37,804 nt of DNA from Gammaproteobacteria bacterium (GTDB lineage: Bacteria; Pseudomonadota; Gammaproteobacteria; Pseudomonadales; UBA7434): contig JAJRPK010000236.1 of NCBI GenBank assembly GCA_024280785.1, positions 1-37,804 of the forward strand, in the 5' to 3' direction. This document shows positions 1-8,507 of the stretch, one piece after another (position 1 is the first letter of the stretch; every line of letters starts with the position of its first letter). The notes under the pieces were generated by a model that was not told the origin of the DNA, searched no databases, and was given only the letters and a program-made list of their open reading frames with translations. The translations under genes and the position numbers were made by a program.

Positions 1-1
1 G

Positions 2-541
2 ACGGTTGATGGGCAAACGCTACCGCTGCCCGAGCCCTTTTTTGTTATAGCAACACAAAACCCGCAAACGCAATCTGGCACTTACCCGTTACCTGAATCA
101 CAACTTGATCGATTTTTAATGCGCATTGAATTAGGTTACCCGAATTCCGATGCCGAGCGACAAATGTTGCGAGGCGGAGACGGGCGGGCACGAATGCATG
201 AGTTGAAACAGTGTATTGATTTAGAGACTTTAAACGCGCTGCAGCAGCAAGTTGAAAAGGTTAAAGCCTCAGAGGCGGTGCTCGATTACTTACAGCGGCT
301 AGTCGACTATTCGCGTACAGGCGCCGACTTTGTTTATGGTTTGTCACCCCGAGGAACTTTAGCGTTATTGCAGTCGGCAAAAGCTTGGGCTCTGTTGCAC
401 AAGCGTTCACATGTCATTCCCGAAGACATTCAAGCGGTGTTGCCAGCGGTAGCTATTCATCGACTGGCGGCCACTGGCGGGGTTCACAGTTCAGGAAAGT
501 CGTTAGTTGATCAGATGCTGGAATCAGTGAATGTTATTTGA
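2..541 (+). CDS. MoxR-family AAA+ ATPase, C-terminal part (5' end outside window)
   Basis: The reading frame is open from base 2, and the first residues (TVDGQTLPLPEPFFVIATQN) lead into NPQTQSGTYPLPESQLDRF. This is the sensor-1/arginine-finger stretch typical of MoxR AAA+ ATPases (AAA_3 family). The rest matches the C-terminal AAA lid domain, with SPRGTLALLQSAKAWALLHKR and an EDIQAVLPAVAIHR helix. Walker A and B lie upstream, outside the window. MoxR proteins are cytosolic chaperone-like ATPases usually encoded with DUF58 and transglutaminase proteins, as here. An internal ATG at 119 exists, but the homologous frame clearly runs through it, so the gene is partial rather than short. The specific substrate is unknown. 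Confidence 0.93.
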   Translation, partial: TVDGQTLPLPEPFFVIATQNPQTQSGTYPLPESQLDRFLMRIELGYPNSDAERQMLRGGDGRARMHELKQCIDLETLNALQQQVEKVKASEAVLDYLQRLVDYSRTGADFVYGLSPRGTLALLQSAKAWALLHKRSHVIPEDIQAVLPAVAIHRLAATGGVHSSGKSLVDQMLESVNVI

Positions 542-647
542 TGCTTCATTTGATGGCATGGCCAGCTCGGTTGTCGATTGTTTATTAGCTGTGATGCCGT
601 TATTTTTACGGTTGTCTATACGGTTATTTACATCAAAAGCATAAGTA

Positions 648-1745
648 ATGAACATACCCGATGATTTACACCGGGTTAACCCTGGTGATCGAAGAAAAGC
701 AACGGATACACGCTACCGCATTCACTGGCGACAACGCTGGCGACAGTGGATCGATCGGCGACTGCCCGCGAGCAGAGAGATTACTCTAAATCAACGTAAT
801 GTTTTTATCTTTCCTACCCCCGCAGGGTTCGCCTTTATCGGTTTTTTATTCATCGTATTGTTAGTGGCGATTAATTTTGAAAATAGTCCGGTCTATGCGT
901 TAACGTTTTTACTCTTCGGTATATTTGTTGTTTCTATCCTTCATACCTTTAGTAACTTGTCGGGCATTACCCTTACGGCAGCACATTCAGAACCCGCATT
1001 CACAGGGCGAGATGCAACTTTTCATGTTGTGTTGTCCAAGCGAGGTTCTCGCACTTATCAATGCTTGCAATTGTCTTGGCAAGAAAATACCCCTGTATGG
1101 GTGAGTCTCATTGACAAGCATGAAGAGTGGATTGCGCTGCGTTATCGTACAGGCCCACGAGGATACTGTGATCCTGGCCGTCTAAAAGTTGAAACTCGAT
1201 ATCCAATAGGGCTGCTGCGTGCTTGGACCTGGGTTGATCTCGATATGCAAACGGTAGTTTATCCACACCCCGTCGCTGCGGGCCACTTGCCACATACCGC
1301 AATGATTAGTCATGATTCTGGTCATGTCGAACAGCCTGGGAGCGACGATTTTTATGGTCTGCGGGATTATCAGCCCGGCGATACAATAAAATCAGTGGCC
1401 TGGAAAAACTACGCCAAGACGGGCCAGTTAAGTGCTAAGCAATTTATCGATCCGGTAGATCATCGCCTGTGGTTACGTTGGGACGATACTCAGGGCGAAC
1501 AAGAGCAGCGTTTATCTCAACTGTGTTACTGGGCTTTAGAAGCCGAACGCGGGCACAGTGAGTACGGGTTAGATATACCGTCTGCCCGACTTTCGCCATC
1601 AAGAGGTCAGCACCATTTACACGAATTGCTGCGTGCATTGGCGTTATATAATGTAGTTAATACCCGCAATAGTTTTAAAGCGTTAGATAAATCCGGTCCG
1701 AATTCATCTGCTGGCGAGCGCGATGTTGGATTGGCGACACAATGA
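648..1745 (+). CDS. DUF58 domain membrane protein
   Basis: The protein has 365 aa. A basic N-terminus is followed by two predicted membrane segments (about residues 58-76 and 81-101) and then a soluble domain. The soluble part holds the DUF58 signature GSDDFYGLRDYQPGD at residues 231-245, followed by KSVAWKNYAKTGQL. DUF58 proteins have a VWA-like fold and occur with MoxR ATPases and transglutaminase-like proteins. Their biochemical role is not settled; cell-envelope work or assembly is usually proposed. The ATG lies 106 nt after the MoxR stop, and the stop overlaps the next start (ATGA at 1742-1745), suggesting translational coupling with the transglutaminase gene. Confidence 0.92.
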   Translation: MNIPDDLHRVNPGDRRKATDTRYRIHWRQRWRQWIDRRLPASREITLNQRNVFIFPTPAGFAFIGFLFIVLLVAINFENSPVYALTFLLFGIFVVSILHTFSNLSGITLTAAHSEPAFTGRDATFHVVLSKRGSRTYQCLQLSWQENTPVWVSLIDKHEEWIALRYRTGPRGYCDPGRLKVETRYPIGLLRAWTWVDLDMQTVVYPHPVAAGHLPHTAMISHDSGHVEQPGSDDFYGLRDYQPGDTIKSVAWKNYAKTGQLSAKQFIDPVDHRLWLRWDDTQGEQEQRLSQLCYWALEAERGHSEYGLDIPSARLSPSRGQHHLHELLRALALYNVVNTRNSFKALDKSGPNSSAGERDVGLATQ

Positions 1746-3811
1746 GTACTTCGGCACAGATTCCTCGCAGCAGTATTATCTGGATGCTATTGACGCAATT
1801 TGCGGTGATGCTTTCGCATTTACCGCGCTTGAGTTGGTGGATGATTGCCATCTGGTTACTCTGTGCTACTTGGCGAATGGCCATGTTTCGAGGTCAGGCG
1901 AGTTACCCCGGTCTGGGTATTCGTTTGCTGCTAGTGGTATTGGGTTGTGGTGGAATCGCCATTGAATTCGGTAGTCTAGGATCGTTGGATATCGCCGTTG
2001 CATTGCTTATGCTGGCTTTTTCCTTAAAAGTGATTGAAGTCAAAGAGCGACGCGATTTATTCATAGTTTTATTTTTAGCGTATTTTATTGTCGCTGCCGC
2101 CTTCTTGTTTTCTCAATCGCTATTTTTTGCTGTATATCAACTGGCGTGTGTCGTGTTTATCACGGCAGCGCTAGTGGCAATGCAGCAAACTCAGCACGAT
2201 CAGTCGTCGATACGCTCGTTAAAAACCTCGCTAAAGTTAGTGGCGCAGGCAATTCCAATAATGCTGGTGTTTTTTTTAGTCTTTCCTCGGCTCGGGCCAC
2301 TGTGGGCCGTGCCCGATAGTAAAGGTAATTCATCGACCGGTATGAGTGATAATATGTCGCCGGGTGATATTGCTGAATTATCTCGTTCACCCGAGGTGGC
2401 TTTTAGGGTGGTTTTCGAAGGCGCTATTCCAGAGCGAGAACAGCTATATTGGCGAGCTACTACACTGTCGTACTTTGACGGCAGAACGTGGACTGCAAAC
2501 CCCATACTACAGGGAGCCGCGGGTAAGCAACAGCGCCAAAACGAGAAAAGAAAAGGTTGGCACACTCAGGCGCAAGCAGCCGCTACCGAAATTACATTAC
2601 TGGGAAAACCGGTACGTTACGAAATTAACATGGAACCTAACGAGCAGCATTGGGTGTTTGCTTTACCCATCGCCGCCATATCTGAAGATACTAACCGAGT
2701 CACAAGTCGCCGCAAATTAATAGCCACCAATGATCTGTCGATAAAATCCAAAGACCCTTTTTATACGCGTTCTCTGTTGTCGCTAGAATCTTATCTTAGT
2801 TATCGTGCCGAGCCGACGATGACTGACAGAAGGCAACGACAAGAAACGGCGCTACCTGCCAAATCAAATCCTCGAACACGGCAAGTGGCCGAGAATTGGT
2901 ATCGAGAGGCAGGGTCACCCGAGGCGTATATTAATAAGGTGCTATGGTGGTTTAGAGAGCAAGACTACTACTATACCTTGAAGCCGCCTAAGCTGGGTCG
3001 ATACAGCATTGACGAATTCTTGTTTGATACAAAAATGGGGGTTTGTGAACATTATTCTAGTGCCTTCACCTTCATGATGCGTGCTGCGGGTATTCCTGCT
3101 CGGGTAGTGATTGGCTATCAGGGCGGCGAAGAGAACCCGTTTAACCAATCGTTGATTATCCGCCAATACGACGCGCACGCATGGGCAGAAGTATGGCTGG
3201 AAGGAAGCGGTTGGCAGCGATTTGACCCAACCGGAGCTGTTGCACCCGAACGAGTCCTGTACGGTTTAGAAGAGGCGCTGTCCGATCGCAGCGAGTTCAT
3301 GACTGACAGTTTGTTCTCGCCGTTGCGTTATCGAAATATTGCATGGTTGAATGGTGCCCGTTTGCGACTCGACGCACTGAATTACAATTGGCACAAATGG
3401 GTTATTAATTTCGATTCGCAGCGCCAGCTCAACGTATTGCAAGCCCTATTGGGAAATGTCACTCCTATTCGTATGGCATTAGTAATGATGGTAACGCTTT
3501 GCTCGATTTTGGGCCTGGTGGCGATTAGCCTTTTACGGCATCGTGTATCGGCCTCAGTACCCGCCGAGACGCGGCTATATTGGCTGTTTTGTCAGCGGCT
3601 AGAGCGCTTAGGGCTAGAGCGAGCGCCGGGAGAAGCGCCGGGTGATTACGCTTTGCGAGTGATTCAGCAGTATCCTCATTTGGATTCGGCGGTAAGCAAA
3701 ATCACTGGGCACTATCAAGCGATACTGTACGCCGGTGATGCGAGTTTGCAAACGATGAAAGACTACAGGGCCGCTGTTCGGCATTTCCGACCAAAATCTG
3801 TAGCGCGCTAG
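1742..3811 (+). CDS. tgpA: TgpA-like membrane transglutaminase (DUF3488-transglutaminase-DUF4129)
   Basis: The 689 aa protein has a multi-pass N-terminal membrane domain (about residues 10-200, DUF3488/TgpA_N). A periplasmic transglutaminase core follows, then a single membrane helix (about 575-597) and a C-terminal DUF4129-like cytoplasmic region. The catalytic triad is visible as C435 (MGVCEHYSSAF), H479 (YDAHAWAEV) and D495 (RFDPTGAV). Its 44/16 residue spacing equals what I recall for Pseudomonas aeruginosa TgpA. TgpA is an inner-membrane protein essential in that species, and its transglutaminase domain faces the periplasm; the acceptor substrate is unresolved. The start overlaps the DUF58 stop by 4 nt. 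The gene symbol is by family resemblance. Confidence 0.9.
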   Translation: MSTSAQIPRSSIIWMLLTQFAVMLSHLPRLSWWMIAIWLLCATWRMAMFRGQASYPGLGIRLLLVVLGCGGIAIEFGSLGSLDIAVALLMLAFSLKVIEVKERRDLFIVLFLAYFIVAAAFLFSQSLFFAVYQLACVVFITAALVAMQQTQHDQSSIRSLKTSLKLVAQAIPIMLVFFLVFPRLGPLWAVPDSKGNSSTGMSDNMSPGDIAELSRSPEVAFRVVFEGAIPEREQLYWRATTLSYFDGRTWTANPILQGAAGKQQRQNEKRKGWHTQAQAAATEITLLGKPVRYEINMEPNEQHWVFALPIAAISEDTNRVTSRRKLIATNDLSIKSKDPFYTRSLLSLESYLSYRAEPTMTDRRQRQETALPAKSNPRTRQVAENWYREAGSPEAYINKVLWWFREQDYYYTLKPPKLGRYSIDEFLFDTKMGVCEHYSSAFTFMMRAAGIPARVVIGYQGGEENPFNQSLIIRQYDAHAWAEVWLEGSGWQRFDPTGAVAPERVLYGLEEALSDRSEFMTDSLFSPLRYRNIAWLNGARLRLDALNYNWHKWVINFDSQRQLNVLQALLGNVTPIRMALVMMVTLCSILGLVAISLLRHRVSASVPAETRLYWLFCQRLERLGLERAPGEAPGDYALRVIQQYPHLDSAVSKITGHYQAILYAGDASLQTMKDYRAAVRHFRPKSVAR

Positions 3812-4056
3812 CACGGTTACTGGCTGCGAGACCGCCTGTGACAGCAGCATAAACACTCAAATAATAAAAAATCACTGATAATAAATCGATCGCAGATAAT
3901 ACGCCTGAAGCTAGCTAAACTTTGCCCAGCTGGTTAAACTAGCGAGACAGATTTTGGACTCTTTTAGGCCGCGATATTAGGCCGCCAGTAAGTCTGTTCT
4001 GGAGTGATTCACTCTGTGAAAACTCACGAATTTATCGATTGATAGTTAGTTAACTA

Positions 4057-4533
4057 ATGAAACTGTTTAACCGCATCCATACTCCTTGCATTGGCGTCTG
4101 CTCTACTGGCATTGGCGATTCAGTGTGCAGAGGCTGCAAGCGGTTTGACTACGAAGTTATTCGCTGGAACAGTTATTCAGAACAACAAAAGGCCTCAATT
4201 GATAGCCGTTTAGCCGAGTTATTGGCAAGTGTTGTCGGTTGGCGATTTTTGATTCGCGACGTGGATCTATTAGCGCAGCAACTCAAGCTACAGCAAATTG
4301 AATATGCTGATTATCGCGACCCCTATTGCTGGCTTTACGAATTGTTGCGTGCAGGCGCGGGTCAAATTGATGATTGCTCACTGTATGGTTTTAAAAAAAT
4401 GCCGTTAGTGCAAAGCCAGTCATTGGTAGACATTCGTAGTGATATCGATGCTGAGTTTTATTCTTTATCGGTCGGGCATTACGAGCGCTATATTGTAGCT
4501 AACTCTAAGCGGGCTAACTGCGTTACTGCATGA
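4057..4533 (+). CDS. DUF1289 domain protein
   Basis: The protein has 158 aa. The N-terminal ~50 residues are the small DUF1289 cysteine domain: C11, C15, C24 and C27 in TPCIGVCSTG and VCRGCKRF, followed by WNSYSEQQKASIDSRL. Four cysteines with this spacing suggest a metal or Fe-S site, but the family has no proven function. The C-terminal two thirds (WRFLIRDVDLLAQQL, DPYCWLYELLR) are not recognised. It is followed after 48 nt by miaE on the same strand. This domain is often a ~60 aa stand-alone protein, so the C-terminal extension is longer than usual. Confidence 0.82.
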   Translation: MKLFNRIHTPCIGVCSTGIGDSVCRGCKRFDYEVIRWNSYSEQQKASIDSRLAELLASVVGWRFLIRDVDLLAQQLKLQQIEYADYRDPYCWLYELLRAGAGQIDDCSLYGFKKMPLVQSQSLVDIRSDIDAEFYSLSVGHYERYIVANSKRANCVTA

Positions 4534-4581
4534 ACTTTATTCGTAGAGTTTGAAAGGGTGGCGTTCTCATAAAAGGGTTCA

Positions 4582-5232
4582 ATGACTAGTCAATCGAAAC
4601 CGGATTCAATCAAAGTCAAACAACTTAGCATTGATTTAAAGGTAATAAAGGATTTTCTTTATTGTGAAACGCCCGATGCTTGGGTTACTGTTGCCTTAGA
4701 AAATCAAGAGACTTTGTTAATAGACCATGCAAACTGTGAAAAAAAGGCAGCGTCGACGGCGCTCAATTTGCTTTATCGCTACATCGATTATCCTGAGCTG
4801 CTCAACAAGCTGTCTCGCTTGGCACGCGAAGAACTACGTCATTTTGAACAGGTTTTAGCGATTATGCGTAAGCGGGATATTGTTTATACGCATGTGAGCC
4901 CTTCGCGATACGCGTCTTCGCTAAGAGAAGGGGTAGCAACATACGAGCCGAACAAATTGGTCGACATTTTAATTGTCGGCGCTTACATTGAAGCGAGGTC
5001 TTGCGAGCGTTTTGCCAAGCTAGCGCCTTTGTTAGACGGCGAGCTAAAAACTTTCTACCTGTCGCTGTTAAAGTCGGAAGCACGGCATTTTAAAGATTAC
5101 CTATTGCTGGCTAAGCGTTATGCCAACGAAGATATCGAGCACCGTATTCAATATTTTGGTGAGAAAGAGGCAGAGCTTATTGTTGCGACGGATACTGAAT
5201 TTCGATTTCACAGCGGGCCTTTGCTCAACTAA
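4582..5232 (+). CDS. miaE: tRNA-(ms2io6A)-hydroxylase MiaE
   Basis: This 216 aa four-helix-bundle non-haem diiron monooxygenase hydroxylates the isopentenyl chain of 2-methylthio-N6-isopentenyl-adenosine at tRNA position 37. The carboxylate/histidine diiron ligands are in place: E53 (NCEKKAAS), E84-x-x-H87 (EELRHFEQ), E137 (YIEARSCERF) and E166-x-x-H169 (SEARHFKDY). The length is close to that of characterised Pseudomonas-type MiaE. MiaA and MiaB, which make the substrate, are not in the window. The gene follows the DUF1289 gene closely and may share its transcript. Confidence 0.92.
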   Translation: MTSQSKPDSIKVKQLSIDLKVIKDFLYCETPDAWVTVALENQETLLIDHANCEKKAASTALNLLYRYIDYPELLNKLSRLAREELRHFEQVLAIMRKRDIVYTHVSPSRYASSLREGVATYEPNKLVDILIVGAYIEARSCERFAKLAPLLDGELKTFYLSLLKSEARHFKDYLLLAKRYANEDIEHRIQYFGEKEAELIVATDTEFRFHSGPLLN

Positions 5233-5312
5233 AATTAATCATTTTCACGATTACAGATAATAACTTATCGAGGGTAGCGGTTCTTTTTAATGACTTTTTC
5301 CATGGTTAGACC

Positions 5313-6326
5313 ATGATAAATTCTGAATCTAATCAGTCCGTCTACGTGGCATCGCTTGCTAATGTGTTGCAGGCTGCCGAAAGTTTGGGTGCCGATCGTG
5401 ATGAGCTACTGAAAAAAGCGGCTATAGATCGTGCTAGTTTATCGCAGCCCGATAATCGTGTTGCCGTTGATCAATTGTTTCGTTTGTACGAAACGGCTGA
5501 AAGGGCAACGGATAACCCCGATATTGGCTTATACAGTGGTCGCGTTGCTTATATCAGCGGTTTGAATTTACAGCTTTACATGTTGAGTATTTGCGATAGT
5601 TTTCGTGACTACCTCAATTTAATGCCCAGTGTATTAAAGCTACGCGGAGACATCGGCGCGGTAAAAATGGAGCGTGACGGCGTATATATTATTATGGAAT
5701 GGCATCCGTTATTGCCTGCAACGGCAGCTAGCCGTTATCTTAGCGACACTGTATTAGCGGCATCGGCTACGATGGTTAATACGATCTGTATTAAACCAAT
5801 CGACATCGTTAAGGCCTGTTTTAGCTATCCGGAACCCAGAGACCTAACGATGCTAGTCAGTGTCTTTGGTGAGAATATTAGCTTTAACCAACCGATAAGC
5901 TGCCTGTTCTTCCATCGAGCATCACTTAATCACAAGGTCGCGCGGTTGGACTACGAACTTAGCGAGCAGTTCACATACCCCATGCGTAAACTGTTTGATG
6001 GGGGAGATCCGGCGGATAATTTTGTTATCGATCTTCGCCAATCTATTATTCGACTGTTGCCCACAGGCGATATTAGTATCGATACTGCAGCGGCTGAACT
6101 CAATGTTTCTCGACGAACATTACAGCGAAGATTATCTGACCGCGACACGCAGTTTTTACAGGTCTTGCAGCAAGTAAGATTTGAATTGGCCGTTCGCTAT
6201 TTAAGTGATAGTCGGTTGAGCATCACCGAAATTGCTTTTTTGCTGGGCTACACTGATCAAGGATCGTTTTCGGGAGCCTTTAAATCGTGGCAAGGGGTGT
6301 CTCCTCGCGAGTATCGCCAGACCTAG
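5313..6326 (+). CDS. AraC-family regulator with Arabinose_bd-type N-terminus
   Basis: The protein has 337 aa. The N-terminal ~190 residues (VYVASLANVLQAAESLGADR and onward) match the Arabinose_bd/ArgR-like ligand domain of the OruR/AraC subgroup. The last ~90 residues carry two helix-turn-helix units: DTAAAELNVSRRTLQRRLSD and ITEIAFLLGYTDQGSFSGAF followed by SPREYRQ. Members of this subgroup often activate adjacent acyl-CoA catabolic operons. Its position directly upstream of the acyl-CoA dehydrogenase/carboxylase cluster, on the same strand, makes it the likely regulator of that cluster (inference). No strong Shine-Dalgarno sequence precedes the ATG; an 8-codon leader ORF ends in overlap with it. 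Confidence 0.9.
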   Translation: MINSESNQSVYVASLANVLQAAESLGADRDELLKKAAIDRASLSQPDNRVAVDQLFRLYETAERATDNPDIGLYSGRVAYISGLNLQLYMLSICDSFRDYLNLMPSVLKLRGDIGAVKMERDGVYIIMEWHPLLPATAASRYLSDTVLAASATMVNTICIKPIDIVKACFSYPEPRDLTMLVSVFGENISFNQPISCLFFHRASLNHKVARLDYELSEQFTYPMRKLFDGGDPADNFVIDLRQSIIRLLPTGDISIDTAAAELNVSRRTLQRRLSDRDTQFLQVLQQVRFELAVRYLSDSRLSITEIAFLLGYTDQGSFSGAFKSWQGVSPREYRQT

Positions 6327-6420
6327 CCGGCAAAATTATGCAAACACCTTTAGTCATCAATGATGAAAGAATGGTGAAAATGGACAATAAAAGGTCACCT
6401 CAGTAGCAATATCTCGCACA

Positions 6421-6447
6421 TTGGCATCGATTCCTAATACTTTGGCA
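6421..6447 (+). promoter_or_regulatory. Candidate AraC-type operator (two TTGGCA half-sites 21 bp apart)
   Basis: TTGGCA occurs at 6421-6426 and again at 6442-6447, both on the + strand. The start-to-start distance is 21 bp, two helical turns, which is the geometry many AraC-family activators use. It lies about 100 bp upstream of the first catabolic gene and downstream of the araC-like gene. No convincing -35/-10 pair was found next to it. Six-base repeats occur by chance, so this is a suggestion only. Confidence 0.27.
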
Positions 6448-6543
6448 CCAAATACCCAGCCGTCTCATCATGGGCAAATTACACTGTGCAGTCACTTTCT
6501 GTGATCCGTCTTGCGGCGGATAGATGCTGCCCGAGGAAAACTT

Positions 6544-7716
6544 ATGTCTTTAGATTTTGACAGTGCGCGCTTACCCAACCCTTATCTGACACCAGAACAC
6601 GAAGAGTGGCGAACTCATTTGCGACGATTTATCGATACTGAAATCATGCCTTATGCCGCTCAGTGGGATGAAGACGGAGCGATTCCCGATGAGCTGTGGG
6701 CCAAGGCGGGAGCAGCGGGAATTTTGGGCCTAGGCTATCCGGAGCAATACGGTGGTACGTCCGAAGATATCGATATCTGGCATATCAATATTCTTAGCGA
6801 AGAGATGGGGCGTATAGGCGTCGGCGGCGTTCCGTCGACCTTATTAATTCACGGTATTGGTTTGCCTCCCGTCGTTAATTTTGCAACTGATGCGATTAAA
6901 GATGAAGTTGTCGCCAAAGTTCTCAGTGGGGAAAAACGAATTTCCTTAGGCATTACCGAGCCGAGCGGTGGATCAGACGTGGCTAATCTATTGACGACGG
7001 CTGTGCGAGACGGCGATCACTATATTGTCAATGGCTCCAAGACCTTCATCACTGGCGGCATGAATGCCCATTGGTTGACGACCGCCGTGCGTACGGGAGG
7101 CAAGGGCGCTGCGGGTGTCTCAATGTTGTTAATCCCGACCGATGCGGAAGGCTTTACTCGCACGCTGTTAGATAAAAAGCAAGGTTGGTGGTGCTCGGAC
7201 ACCGCGACATTGTATTTTGACAATGTTCGCGTTCCAGTTGGCAACCTTATCGGTGAAGAAAATCAGGGCTTTAAAGTCATCATGACTAACTTTAACGTCG
7301 AACGCATGGCGATGTGCGTGTCGATGGAATCACAAATGCGCGTGTGCTTAGAAGAAGCCGTGATCTGGGCGCAACAGCGCAATACTTTTGGTAAGCGTTT
7401 GGCCGAACACCAGGTGATACGGCACAAAATTGTCCAAATGAAGCAGCAAATCAACGCTGCCCAATCTTACTTGATCATGTGTTCTCAGCAGATCCAGGCG
7501 GGTACGCCTAACGCGGCAGACATCGCCCTATTAAAAGTTCAGTGCAGCGAAGGTATGGAGTTTTGTGCTCGAGAAGCCATGCACATAATGGGCGGCATTA
7601 GTTATATGCGTGAAAGTCGAGTCGAACGTATTTATCGTGAAGTCCGGGTTAACGCAATCGCAGGTGGGTCCGAAGAAATAATGCGTGAGTTAGCGTCGCG
7701 TCAATACGGGGTTTAG
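6544..7716 (+). CDS. Acyl-CoA dehydrogenase (isovaleryl/citronellyl-CoA type)
   Basis: This 390 aa FAD acyl-CoA dehydrogenase should introduce an alpha-beta double bond into an acyl-CoA and pass electrons to ETF. It shows the family signatures ISLGITEPSGGSDVANLLTT, GSKTFITGG and the C-terminal YREVRVNAIAGGSEEIM. The position of the MCAD catalytic Glu is Ala-Gly-Gly here. Instead E253 sits in FNVERMAM, matching the position of the catalytic Glu in isovaleryl-CoA dehydrogenase and pointing to a branched substrate. The start chosen is the ATG at 6544, preceded by GAGGAAAA; an in-frame TTG at 6511 has no good ribosome site. It is the first gene of the catabolic cluster, and the GST gene starts 1 nt after its stop. 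Confidence 0.93.
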   Translation: MSLDFDSARLPNPYLTPEHEEWRTHLRRFIDTEIMPYAAQWDEDGAIPDELWAKAGAAGILGLGYPEQYGGTSEDIDIWHINILSEEMGRIGVGGVPSTLLIHGIGLPPVVNFATDAIKDEVVAKVLSGEKRISLGITEPSGGSDVANLLTTAVRDGDHYIVNGSKTFITGGMNAHWLTTAVRTGGKGAAGVSMLLIPTDAEGFTRTLLDKKQGWWCSDTATLYFDNVRVPVGNLIGEENQGFKVIMTNFNVERMAMCVSMESQMRVCLEEAVIWAQQRNTFGKRLAEHQVIRHKIVQMKQQINAAQSYLIMCSQQIQAGTPNAADIALLKVQCSEGMEFCAREAMHIMGGISYMRESRVERIYREVRVNAIAGGSEEIMRELASRQYGV

Positions 7717-7717
7717 C

Positions 7718-8377
7718 GTGAGCAAGATAAAACTCTGGCACTGTCACGACGCAAGGTCGTTGCGACCTCTCTGGGCATTGGAAGAAATGGGTGTTCCCTA
7801 CGAGGTGGAAGTGTTGCCATTTCCTCCCCGGATGTTTCAGCGAGAGTATTTAAGCGTCAATTCCCTGGGTACCGTTCCGTACTTCGTAGACGGTGAAACC
7901 CATATGACGGAGTCCAGTGCCATTTGCCACTACCTCGTAGAGAAATACCCACAGACAGTAGAAAAACACCCGCAGAGTGATTTAGGCCTATCGGTAGGTC
8001 ATCCAGAATACGGCGATTACTTGAATTGGTTATATCACAGTGATGCTACGCTAACGTTTCCACAAACTATCGTCATGCGCTATACCTTGTTAGAACCGCC
8101 AGAGCGCCAGCAACTGCAAGTGGTAGAGGATTACCGAAAATGGTTTATTGCCAGACTAAGGCGGCTGGATGCGCATATAGAGCATAGAGAGTTTCTTTGT
8201 GATGGGCGTTTTACCATAGCCGATATCGCTATCGGCTATGCACTGCATTTAGGTGACGTATTGGGGCTGTCTAGTGAATACAGTCCGCAAGTTCATAGTT
8301 ACTTGCATAGATTAAGAGACCGGCCGGCCTTTAAAAGGGCGCAACCTATCGGTGAGGACCAGAGTCCGTTTAAATAG
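7718..8377 (+). CDS. Glutathione S-transferase family protein
   Basis: The protein has 219 aa and a GTG start one base after the dehydrogenase stop, so it is almost certainly co-translated. The N-terminal thioredoxin-fold domain (about 1-80) contains ARSLRPLWALEEMG, the NSLGTVPYFVDGE cis-proline loop and MTESSAICHYL, the glutathione-binding segment. The C-terminal helical domain has DGRFTIADIAIGYAL, the usual GST N-capping motif. Its role inside an acyl-CoA pathway is unknown. Glutathione conjugation or detoxification of a reactive enoyl intermediate, or a maleylacetoacetate-isomerase-like reaction, are possible but unproven. Confidence 0.88.
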   Translation: MSKIKLWHCHDARSLRPLWALEEMGVPYEVEVLPFPPRMFQREYLSVNSLGTVPYFVDGETHMTESSAICHYLVEKYPQTVEKHPQSDLGLSVGHPEYGDYLNWLYHSDATLTFPQTIVMRYTLLEPPERQQLQVVEDYRKWFIARLRRLDAHIEHREFLCDGRFTIADIAIGYALHLGDVLGLSSEYSPQVHSYLHRLRDRPAFKRAQPIGEDQSPFK

Positions 8378-8507
8378 CGGCTTTGGTTTGGTTGACAAGC
8401 AGCAGGCGAAAGATATTTTTCTATTTCGGTGGCAGCTAATTAGGATGCTGGACTACAAGAAACTTAAAAACACCACAATAACAACATGATAAACGTTAGG
8501 ATAAAAA

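Noticed and set aside
8392..8420. Internal promoter before the second acyl-CoA dehydrogenase
   Set aside because: TTGACA is perfect, but the position 17-18 nt downstream is a T-run without a -10 match.
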